DNA from: Clarkia xantiana subsp. parviflora
Taxonomy: Eukaryota; Streptophyta; Magnoliopsida; Myrtales; Onagraceae
DNA length: 64,000 bases
Direction: 5' to 3'
Assembly: GCA_036873135.1 (NCBI GenBank)
Contig: JAPTYO010000007.1
Location: 59,692,383-59,756,382 of the forward strand
Shown: positions 55,230 to 64,000 of the stretch, piece after piece
Layout of the letters: each line of letters opens with the position of its first letter
How positions within the stretch are numbered: the stretch's first letter is position 1
Notes under the pieces: model-generated
Databases searched by the model: none
What the model saw: only the letters and a program-made list of their open reading frames with translations
What the model was told of the DNA's origin: nothing
Position numbers and translations under genes: made by a program

Positions 55230-57300
55230 ATGGCCATTCTTGGAGCAAAGTGTATGCGAAACTCACTAAGCTCTACTGCCCACTTCACTAATCTTCCCGA
55301 CGCATCCGGCCGGTTCAAAAAATGCTTCAAAGGCTGGTTCGTCAACACAGTAATCTTATGTGTATGGAAATAAGGCCTTAGCTTCCGAGCAGTAATAATC
55401 AACGCAAAGAGATACTTCTCAACGGCAGGATAATTCAATTCAGACTTGGCAAACGCCTTGCTTACATAATAGACGGGGACTTGATTACCCTCGACAACCT
55501 TCAGTAACACAGAGCTAATGGCAAATTCAGAAACAGCCAAGTAAAGATAGAGCGGCTCGCCTGAAACCGGTTTCGCCAACGGCGGGAGGGTGCGAAGGTG
55601 CTGCTTGAGTGCTTGGAACGCTTCTTCACACTTGGCGGTCCACTCAAACTTCTTGTTGGCCCTCAGGACTTCAAAAAATGGCATTGATCGGTCGCTGGCT
55701 TTGGACAGGAAGCGATTCATTGCAGCCAGTCGGCCATTCAGCACTTGCACCTCCCGATGGTTTATCGGAGACTGCATCTCCTCAATCGCCCTCAGCTTCT
55801 CGGGATTCACCTCAATTCCTCTCTGGCTCACCATAAAGCCCAAAAATTTCCCTGAGTGGACTCCGAAGGCGCATTTCGTCGGGTTTAAGAGAACTTGATG
55901 AAGCGTCATCCGCTCAAACACCATGGCTAGGTTGTGCACATGATCCTCAGCTTGTCGGGACTTCACCAGCATATCATCCACGTAAGCCTCCATGGTCTCC
56001 CCCAGCATATCTCCGAACAACTTATTCACCATCCGGTGATAGGTTGCCCCGGCATTGATCAACCCGAAAGGCATGACATCGTAGTGATAGATGTCACTGT
56101 CTGCATAAAACGCTGTGTGAGGAGCGTCCTCCTTAGCCATCTTGATCTGGTTGTAGCCCGAATACGCATCCATGAAGCTCAACAGCTCATGTCCCGATGT
56201 GGCATCCACCAGCTGGTCGATTCTCGGGAGCGGGTAACAGTCCTTCGGGTAAGCCTTATTCAAGTCGCGGAAATCTACACACATCCGCCATTTCCCATTA
56301 GTCTTCTTCACCAGTACCGGATTAGCCACCCAAGTCTGGAATCGGAGCTCTTTAATAAACCCAGCGTCGAGCAACCTGCCCACCTCCTGCTGGATCGCGA
56401 TCTTCTTGTCTGTGCCCATCGGACGCCTTTTCTGCGTGATAGGTTTGATCGCGGGATCTATTATCAGTTCGTGTACGATCACATCGGGGCTGATTCCTGG
56501 CATATCGCTTGGGGACCAGGCAAACAGCTCCTTGAACTGTTTCAGCAAATCGATCAACTCTCGGGCTGTCTTTTCGGTCAAAGCAGACCCGATTTTCACC
56601 TTCCTCTGAGGTCCGTCAATCTTGACTTCTTTTAGATCTTCTATGGGGGCGGGACTCCCAAACTCCTCTCTGGGATCAGTATTTGTTTGGAAGACAGTCA
56701 TGGTCTCTCGTCTCCTCCTTCGAGTGGCATTGACATAACATTTTCTGGAAGCCACCTGGTCGCCCTTGACCTCTCTGACTCCGTGGTCAGTCGGGAACTT
56801 CATCTTCTGGTGCACTGTCGAGGCAACTGCCATCAGGGGGTTGATGGTGGTTCTCCCGATAATCGCGTTGTAAGTCCCTGCGGGATCAACTACCACGAAC
56901 TCCATGTTCCTCCTTTCTGATTTCCACCCACTACCAAACTCCACTGGTAAGGTGATTACTCCTAGCGGATAGGAGGTAGAACCAGAGAACCCAACCATCG
57001 GGAAGTTTGCCTCCTTTAGATCTTTCTTTATTTTTCCCATAGCCTCAAGCGCGTCCATGAATATAATATCGGAGGAGCTCCCTCCATCGATCAGAATTCG
57101 CTTCATCTCGTACCCGTCTACATCCAAGGTCACAACCAAGGCGTCATCGTGCGGAGTCTCCACGCCTATGAGATCCTCCGACGAAAAGGAGATCACCATC
57201 TCTTCCTTCAGGGTCCAGGATCGGGACCTCTTACCCAGCACCACAGCTGTAGGAATTCTAGAGGCGTAAACCTCCCGAGAGGACGAGGTATCCCCTCCGG
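55230..57300 (-). pseudogene. Protease, reverse transcriptase and first RNase H of element B
   Basis: Protease motif RILIDGGSSSDIIF (57059-57095). RT: KWRMCVDFRDLNKAYPKD, SGHELLSFMDAYSGYNQI, MPFGLINAGATYHRM, AYVDDMLVKSRQ with YVDD intact at 55974-55985. First RNase H has YLYLAVSEFAISSVL without the usual TDAS. The whole stretch is one open frame, so this copy could in principle encode an active RT, although upstream gag stops would block a full polyprotein. Confidence 0.92.
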
Positions 57301-58956
57301 CCGCGAACCGTCCGTGAATCACATTGATAGTGCCCCGTCTCTCCTTACGGGCACCGGATGACTCTGGGTCGGTTCTCTTCTTCTTTGGGGACCGATCGCG
57401 GGATCGGGAACGGGACCGCGATCGGGACCGAGAGCGGGATCGACACCGCTTATCCCCGACGAACTCCTTGAGCTTCCCCTTCTGGATCAGCTTTTTGATC
57501 TCCTTCTTCAGTTCCCGACAATGTTTGGTGTCGTGACCATTTGCGCGGTGAAATCGGCAGTAGCGATCCGTGCGGGATCCCAAGAATTCTCCATCCTTCT
57601 TTGGGGGATACCTGGAGATACCTTGTCGTTCCATGACCGTTATTACCTCCGCCATGGAGCAGTTGAGAGGAATGTCGAGATCCTCCCGCTTTTCCTTCCT
57701 TGAAGAACGCCTATCATCTCCCCGATCAGAGCGGCCTCGGTTCCGACTGCTCTCGGGTTTACCCTTTGACTTACGATCGTCGAAAGGTTTAACCGACTAC
57801 TTCCCTTTATTCGACTTCGGGGGCTCCAGCTCTCCAGCGGCTATCTTCGACTCCTGGACATCGATTTGCCGTTTCACCCTCTTCTGTAGTGCCTCCATAT
57901 TCCACACGGCTTTCTCAGCCACGCTGTGCATTAGGTCAGAACCGTAGGGGGCCGTTAGGTTCCGAATGAAGGTACAGATGGTTTCACCCTCCGAGATCTC
58001 CTCATCAATCTCCGCCACACTGGCAGTGTACCGCTGGTAATAGTGCGCCAGCGATTCGTCGGGCCTCTGTACCACCTGGGTCAGGGACCTCACACTCTTC
58101 AGCAAACGTCTACGACCCTGTTACTGCTGAATGAACCGGTCGTGCATATCTGCCCAGCAAGTAATGCAGCCTGGGGGCAGACTAAAGAACCAGGTCAGGG
58201 CACTTTCCCCAAGTGTGTTCGGGAACAGCGTACACACTATATCTTCATTCGGGGCTCTTCCCAGACACGCCATAAGGTGCTTCTGGACATGACGAACCAG
58301 ATCTCCCTCGCCATTGTATTCCTTTATCGTGGGGATACCCAGCCCTGACGGGGCTAGGGTGTCTATGAGTCGAGGAACAAAGGGATGAGTAGATCGATCC
58401 CTCAGCTCCGACACCAGAGGCTTCTGCTCTCCCATGCAGATGTTCACGATCTTTACCACCTGATCGGGGGTGATGGGACCATTAAGGGGAATGGTCCTGT
58501 GCTGTATTGGTCCTGGCCCATCAACCACGAATCTCTCTGGTTGAACGGACCCTCCATTCCTGTTCTGGCATCGGGGTTGAGCTTCCCGTACGTTCCGAAC
58601 CTCTGCTGGTGGGGCACTTCTTCTAGCGGGGGCATCTCCTCTTGCCTTCTCGCAGCCTCTCTCCGATCCAAGAGAGCCTCCACGGCTGCCAAAAACATCG
58701 GCATGGCTTCTACCACGGCCCTCGTCAGGTCCGCAGCTGGGGGAGCCTCCTGCTCCCTATTCCCCTGGTGCTGAGCAGCAACATCTTCGGGACCTTCATT
58801 ATGCCCCCTTATCTGAGAGAGCTCAGTTGCAGGAAGGTTCTGGTTTTCCTCCGGTTCCGGTGGTGAATTCTGGGTCGTCGCAGCGGGATGACGGGAACCA
58901 CCAGATTGTCCTTGCCTTCTTTGCTTGCCAGCCGCCATTGAACGAGTATAAGGCAT
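57300..58956 (-). pseudogene. gag: gag of element B
   Basis: Core motifs YNGEGDLVRHVQKHLMACLG, WFFSLPPGCITCWADMHDRF and DESLAHYYQRY; knuckle-like CRFHRANGHDTKHC near 57520-57560; Arg/Ser-rich tract near 57390-57450. Broken by a frameshift near 58530 and stops at 58121 and 57797. Confidence 0.88.
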
Positions 58957-58972
58957 CTCAGCTTTTTGTTAG

Positions 58973-58992
58973 ATTCCCACAGACGGCGCTAA
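58973..58992 (-). other. Primer binding site of element B
   Basis: Minus strand TTAGCGCCGTCTGTGGGAAT after the LTR end CCAACA; one base differs from A in the first 18. Confidence 0.85.
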
Positions 58993-59709
58993 TGTTGGAT
59001 CACGGTGGAACTCCGGTACGGTCTTTGACGGCGATCCTAGCTCCTTCGCTCCACGCAATCCTGCAAGAGGGGATAGACCGGGCGGTGACCCAGAATCCCT
59101 CTCCGATGCTCAAATGAGTATCTCGTACGGACTGGCAAGCAGTAATCTCAAGTAATCTATTTTCAACGTAATCGATCTGAGGTGACCTCTTGCCCTTTTA
59201 TAGGCGAAGAGGTACCTCAGTTACCTGGTGAACCGTTGGGGGTGGTTAGCCCGTATCCCGCGTATCTCGGGTGTGATCCCGCCTATCTAGGCCATGATCT
59301 CGCTTATCTCGGCCACGCCCCGCGTATCTCGGCCGCGCTCCGTGTATCTTAACCACGTTCCGCGTATCTCGGCCACGCCCCGCGTATCTCGGCCTTATCC
59401 TCTGATAATGAGTCCCGACTAACGTCGGGGACTCCAGAGTTATCTCGTTGTGTCACCGCTCGGGGCCCCTCGTCATCGTGACAGGGTCTATTGTTCTCAG
59501 GGATTCATCATCGGGGCCTACTCAGAGGCATCTCGTCGGGAGCGTTTAGCTCGCTTGTCAGGTCTGACTCTGTCGGGACCTCTCATCCTCGGACTCCCTT
59601 CATCGGGATCCTTAGCCTGGGCCATCTTGGCCTTCGTTTAGGGCCCACCGGGCCTATTTTCCGTTTCCTCACCGTTAATAGGGCCTAACGGCTTTAGTCG
59701 AACCCATCA
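58993..59709 (-). repeat. 5' LTR of element B
   Basis: 717 bp; differs from the 3' LTR by about eight substitutions and six extra bases (gatcct) near 59032. Followed by CGGGT (59710-59714). Confidence 0.95.
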
Positions 59710-60407
59710 CGGGTGAACATCGGAGTAGTAAGGGGTGGTCTACGACGACTATGTGATGGTCAGATTCGGGCTACTTCGGGTAGCTGAGAAGGAAGGTGGA
59801 GAACGGTGAGGGTATGTTGGCGATTTGGCTAGGCTGCAGTGAGCGGGGAGCCACACTGGAGAGACAACGTCGGACTCACCGGATTGTCACCGGCAGGAGC
59901 GGTTCCGGCGGGGTCTGGGTGGAGCAGCGGCGGCTTCCGGGAAAGGGAGAGCTAGCCCGAGCGAAGAAGATCGTCGTGACTGGCCGGATTTGGAAGTGAT
60001 GTCGGGATGGTGGCCGGAACACGGCGTCGTCGATGGCGAGATGGTGGTCAGAGCTAGGCAGGGCTAGGACGGTGGGAGTCTAAGTAACGAGGGAGAGAAA
60101 ATGAATAGAGATAGAAAAAGAAGGAAAATAATTTATTTCTTTTTTGCACGGTTTTTGATAAAAAGTAAATATTTATTGTTGGTGTTTTTTTCTGTATGTT
60201 TACAATGTAGAACTGGACCCCTATTTTTACTAAAAACCTAGCCTAGATTACAGATAAAATCTAAATAAAAAATGCCAACATATAATTAGCTTATAGATAA
60301 TTCCTATGGATATATATCTCAGCAGATAATTACCTTTAAATAAAAGATAATATCTGTAGATAAATACCTTACAGATAATTGTCTAAAAATAAAAAAATAA
60401 AACTAAT

Positions 60408-60442
<35 letters not shown>

Positions 60443-60609
60443 AATATTCCGAATATATTAAATATATTCAAAATATTTTAAAATATATTTATAATAATTT
60501 CCTAATATGCACTTGAGTATTTCTTGGAGACTTCGTGGCTTGACGCGTCCAGAATTGATGTATTATGTGTAACGTCGTTACGTCCGTGTCAAAATCGAGT
60601 GTTTTCAAC
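59710..60609 (-). repeat. 5' LTR of element D, right part
   Basis: Begins with the right target duplication of B and matches 44038-44916 (GC-rich part, agagatagaaaaag, TATA region, ttcgtggcttgacgcgtcc), ending agtgttttca. It contains a (TA)n run at about 60412-60438 not present in the left LTR. Confidence 0.85.
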
Positions 60610-61679
60610 CCCATTTGGCTAACAGAACTTATATGTACAAGATACCTGACCAAGGATACCTGAAAAGAGTGAATGAAAAATCAGTGTAGAGAATATGATA
60701 AACCATGCATGATTTTTTTTGAAAAATCAAATGTCATTCATTTCATAATTTTGATTGTTTTTTTTTTTTTAAAATGAATCAAAATTTATGATATAAGGTG
60801 TTTTGCACCATCATGAAATTTACTGAGTTTGCTGAGTGCACTATTTGGCTCGAACACATGACAGATGCTCAAAACAAAGTTTCTTTCAAAAAGATTTCAC
60901 CGTCCTTTGTTTAAACTCTAATAATCGCACTCAACTGCACAGTTAAAATATTTTCTCAAAAATAGAATCAAATCTCTTTTTTAAAACGATAGCTCATGCG
61001 AAGGTTGAGACAATCTTGCCGAAAAAGTGCAATACACCTTGGATAAAAAAGAATGACACTTTGAGTTTTTTTTTTTTTTCAAAACTCATGCATGCTTGAA
61101 GTTAAAGTTCTACTATTAAGAAACTTACAACTTACAACATTTTACCTGAATGGTATATATGGAATGCATGTACGAGATGAAAAATCCAGGTAAAGTTTTT
61201 TTTATAAAAAGAAATGCAAATTCAGTGCATGTTTGGAATTAAAAGCTCAATAATTAAGAGAATATTTACAATTTATCTAAAAACACTTTTTCCTAATACA
61301 GTGCCTGTGAGACGTACATGAGATGAAAGCTGTACAATTGACAAACTTACAAGCTACCTGAAATTTTTGTTTTTGTTTTTGTTTTTTTTAAAGAGGAAAG
61401 AAAAAATCAATGCATCCTAGTTGCTCAAAATTAAAAAATTAGGTGAAAAGTTTTTTTTTGAAAAGAATGCATTTGAGATGCACAAAAATAAAAACAAGAT
61501 GCAAACTTAAAAATAAAAGTTTTACAACTAAGAAAAATTAAAATTTACATGAAAGGTTTTTTTCGAAAATAATGTATATGAGATGCACCTATTTTGATTA
61601 AAAAAAAATCAGGTAAAAGGTTTTTTAAACAAAGAGGCCTAAAACTAAAGAGCTTACGATTTATTTAAAAAGTTTTTTC
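60610..61679 (-). mobile_element. Element H internal region, middle part
   Basis: Continues from 43363 across element D: gataccTgaccaaggatacc (60640) parallels 37700 in J. Then AT-rich degenerate repeats around aatgcatgtttgaaattaaa. No coding sequence seen. Confidence 0.65.
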
Positions 61680-61692
61680 AATTAATGCATAT

Positions 61693-62408
61693 CGCTGGTC
61701 GATTTGGAAGGATCGATGTCGTGCCATATACAGTGGAGAAAGCCCAAACCCCGTCGCCACGTCTGAGAGAGTAATGTGTGACCATAATGAATTTTGGGCT
61801 GCCCAATTGTCCAACCCACCAATGACTCATCCGGGAACTAACCAGGATCACAATATTTCTAGCTATTGGGAGCCGCCCCTGCATGGAGTAGTGAAAATAA
61901 ATTGTGACGCCTCCTATGATAAAATGAAAAATCACGGGGGAATTGGTGTACTTGCTCGGGGCATGCACTGACATCTCGTTGGGGGATGCAACCAGTTCAA
62001 GAGTGGTATGGAAATTTTGGAACTTGAAATGAAAGCGGTGGAGAAAGGGATCGACCTAGCAATTGGACAAGGGTGGCTTGACGTGGTCATTCAGTTAGAT
62101 TCGGCGGAGGTCATCCAACACCTGAAGGTCAAGACTGAGAGGTCCAACTGGAGGATTGCTACAAAAGTTACAAACGTCTTAACCAGAGTAGGCTCTCTTC
62201 GTAGAGTTGTTTGGTCTCCGGTCCCGTGAAAAGCAAATGAATGTGCTAACTGGGTTGCCATCCAATCCAGAAAGAGGTCGTGTCCTTTAAATTGGGTCTG
62301 CCCCCGCCCTCTATTTTATTTTTACTTGTAAAAGATCGGGATTTTGCCCCACCTTGAAGACTATCCGTATGAATGAATGAATTATCTTTTGGCCAAAAAA
62401 AAATAAAA
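61693..62408 (+). mobile_element. 5'-truncated LINE with RNase H domain
   Basis: Plus-strand reading: W.IWKDRC, then WEPPLHGVVKINCDAS, GGIGVLARG, a stop at 61969-61971, then ELEMKAVEKGI and VVIQLDSAEVIQHL, NW.IA, and after a stop near 62229 KANECANWVA. This is the C-terminal RNase H of plant L1-type LINEs (also found in At1g65750-like proteins), with the catalytic Asp, Glu and Asp in place. The 3' end is ggccaaaaaaaaataaaaaa. Flanks aattaatgcatat (61680-61692) and aattaatgtatat (62409-62421) form a 13 bp duplication with one mismatch. The ORF is broken, so it is a dead fragment. Confidence 0.8.
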
Positions 62409-62421
62409 AATTAATGTATAT

Positions 62422-63246
62422 TGGATGCATTATTAAAAATGAAACAATTGAGGTAAAAAGTTTTTGGAATGATGCATATGGAATGCATGTTCGAAATTAG
62501 AAGCTCTAATAGCTAAAGAGGAACTACAATTTTCCTAAAATGTTTTTTTAAGTAATGCATATGTGACGCACTGACCAAAATAACAACTTACCTGAAGAGT
62601 TTTTTTTAAAAATAATACGTACGAAACACATCTTTAAAATAAAAATTCCAAGGAAGAGGTTTTAAAAAAAATGCATATGGAATACATGTTTGAAGTTAAA
62701 AACTGTACAACAAAAAGACTTACTTAGCCGATTTTTTTTGTTTTTTTAAAAAATGCAATGAGATGAATGCATGAGAAATAAAAGTTATACATACAGTACT
62801 ATTTACCTGATAACATTTACAACAAAAAAAACACGGATAAAACACGACATGTTAGGGGGTAAAAAAATGTGTGGCTTTGCTCTACAAGGTAGGTTCCACT
62901 GACAGGCTTCCGACACGGTGGTTTCCTCACCCTATCAAAGGTATCACAGGACCTTCACGAGCGGTGGAGTTGTTCTGAGTCGTTCCGGCGGCTCGGTCGC
63001 GCGGTCCTACCCTTACTAACTCTCCAGGGTTCCTAGTCGCCCTGAGTTTTAGGCATTTTGGATATTGCACTACAGTGGTGTGTGCGAATTTAAACAACGC
63101 CACAAAAAAAAAGTTAGTTTAAATTCAACACTGTGTACCTAGAAAAAAAAAATAAAAACAAAGTTAGATTAATCAAGAGAAAAAAAAACTAAATAAAAAA
63201 CATGCTAAATAAGCGAATATAATGAGCCCGAACCCTCTAATAAATC
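62422..63246 (-). mobile_element. Element H internal region, primer-site end
   Basis: More AT-rich aatgcatatggaatgcatg repeats to ~62800, then tctacaaggtaggttccac (62880) and a GC-richer stretch with ggtttcctcaccctatc, matching 39080-39220 of element J. No ORF of note. It leads into the primer site. Confidence 0.6.
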
Positions 63247-63265
63247 CCCAGCAGAGTCACCAAAT
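63247..63265 (-). other. Primer binding site of element H
   Basis: Minus strand TTTGGTGACTCTGCTGGGGA lies next to the LTR edge. It resembles the tRNA-Arg-type site reported for Ogre elements; the tRNA assignment is from memory of the family and was not checked. Confidence 0.6.
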
Positions 63266-64000
63266 TGTCAGACCTAAAATCTGACCTAAAGCGATATGCT
63301 TTTTTTTGAAAACGTGAATTTGGAATGAGTCGCCACTAGTTAATTAAGGCTAACTAGAATCCTAAATTAGCTAATCGAATAACGAATTAAACAGTCAGGT
63401 ATAAAATCAGGCTACGATCAGAAATTCGAGTTCGGGGGTTCTGTTACGAATTAATATATATAATTTTTAATTATGCCCTTCGATACTCAACGAATTTATT
63501 TTGCCAATTTTACTATTTAAACACATGTTACAAATTAATCTAGCAATGTCAAGATTTAATTTAAATTTGTATCATATGCAAAATATTATCAATTATAAAC
63601 CTAAATCCAAAAAATAAATTATTATCTATATAACTCCTAGTAATACTGAAATATAAAATACTAAAATTATCTAAAATGCTTAAATCCATACAAAATCTAT
63701 TATATATATATTTGACATATATACAGACCCGTGCAATTAAACATGTCATCTAATTAAATCAACTAAAATTACACTACTAATTAAATTTAACAAACTACAT
63801 TCAAAATATTAAATTAAATATAATATAACAATAAATACAATAATAACAGATTAATAATAAATAAATAATAAAACAATTAAAAAATAATAATAATAATAAA
63901 TGAAGTGAAAAGTAACGGGACTTAGCAATGGGAATGAAGAAGGCACGACGTCGGGAGCGAACCAGCAGCGGGATCACGGAGTGGACGCTGGCCTCGACAG
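63266..64000 (-). repeat. 5' LTR of element H (cut by window end)
   Basis: Starts TGTCAGACCTAAAATCTG. The first ~200 bp match the LTRs at 40197, 43364 and 47920 (gagtcgccactagttaatta, taaaatcaggctacgatcag). The rest is AT-rich to 63900, then GC-richer, like D's LTR before its GC-rich block. No coding sequence. Confidence 0.7.

Larger units (their letters stand above)
53350..58956 (-). pseudogene. gag-pol of element B
   Basis: Gag N-terminus 58956-58453 (MPYTRSMAAGKQRRQ), frameshift near 58530, gag core 58528-58121, TAA at 58121, continuation to TAG at 57797, then one open frame of 885 codons (57655-54998) covering the gag end, protease, RT and first RNase H. A one-base frameshift near 55085 precedes a 573-codon frame (55071-53350) with second RNase H and integrase. 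Pol is close to intact. Same order and lineage marks as A. Confidence 0.93.
48561..59709 (-). mobile_element. Element B: Tat-lineage element, most recent insertion
   Basis: 11,149 bp on the minus strand with the same plan as A: 5' LTR 58993-59709, primer site, gag-pol 58956-53350, repeat spacer, opposite-strand gene 49817-52501, polypurine tract, 3' LTR 48561-49271. LTRs differ by about 8 substitutions and one 6 bp indel (~1%). Target duplication GGGGT/CGGGT; the undisturbed paralogue at 44038-44042 reads CGGGT, so the left copy mutated. Its pol is far better preserved than A's, but gag and integrase are broken. Confidence 0.93.
43364..60609 (-). mobile_element. Element D: short Ogre-like derivative, split by element B
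   Basis: Left (3') LTR 43364-44916, internal 44917-47919, right (5') LTR 47920-48560 plus 59715-60609. Without B it is ~6.1 kb with ~1.55 kb LTRs. Target duplication ACACC (43359-43363) against ACCCC (60610-60614), one mismatch. The 3 kb internal part is all repeats and non-coding segments shared with H and J, so D depended on another element for movement. Confidence 0.78.

Noticed and set aside
62008..62229. Host RNase H-like gene
   Set aside because: Stops on both sides, poly(A) tail and flanking 13 bp duplication show a truncated LINE copy.

Overview
This is a window of plant nuclear DNA made almost entirely of nested LTR retrotransposons. I found no protein-coding host gene, rRNA or tRNA. 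The plant assignment rests on Ty3/gypsy Tat-lineage elements (gag-pol with a second, archaeal-type RNase H after the first, no chromodomain, and an intron-containing gene on the opposite strand), Ogre-like elements with tandem-repeat 3' regions, a Copia-type LTR with a tRNA-Met-like primer site, and a plant LINE-type RNase H. The species cannot be named from this sequence; a large, repeat-rich angiosperm genome is the likely source.

Layout. 1-6476: element E, plus strand, non-coding, as LTR-internal-LTR-internal-LTR, its internal parts built from 96, 90, 17 and ~20 bp tandem repeats. 6477-6734: part of a Copia-type LTR, minus strand. 6739-39220: element J, Ogre-like, minus strand, including a tandem array of five ~1.7 kb units. 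The array is interrupted by element A (7985-19408, TSD ACTGG) and element C (24571-34238, TSD CATGG). 39221-40196: 5' LTR, primer site and leader of Copia-like element K, inserted in J. From 40197 to the window end: Ogre-like element H, inserted in K. H is split by element D (43364-60609), a short Ogre-like derivative with ~1.55 kb LTRs. D's right LTR is split by element B (48561-59709). H also carries a 5'-truncated LINE (61693-62408).

A, B and C are Tat-type elements on the minus strand with primer site TTGGCGCCGTCTG. A and B have gag, protease, reverse transcriptase, RNase H, second RNase H and integrase on the minus strand. Converging on it from the other side is a multi-exon plus-strand gene with its own TATA box and a coiled-coil C-terminus. 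Short tandem repeats fill the gap between the converging 3' ends. A and B are both broken, in different places: A has a damaged RT (YVDE plus a 13-codon deletion), B has a Tyr in place of a catalytic Asp in integrase. C has no RT or integrase; its protease runs into a second, partial gag.

By-eye counts of LTR differences give C ~4%, A ~2%, B ~1%, so C is the oldest of the three insertions. The structures most worth following are the antisense gene, the near-identical insertion points of A and C in two different 1.7 kb units, the LTR-derived 1.7 kb array, and the TATA-box hairpins shared by three LTR families. Introns, domain limits and ages are read by eye and are approximate.
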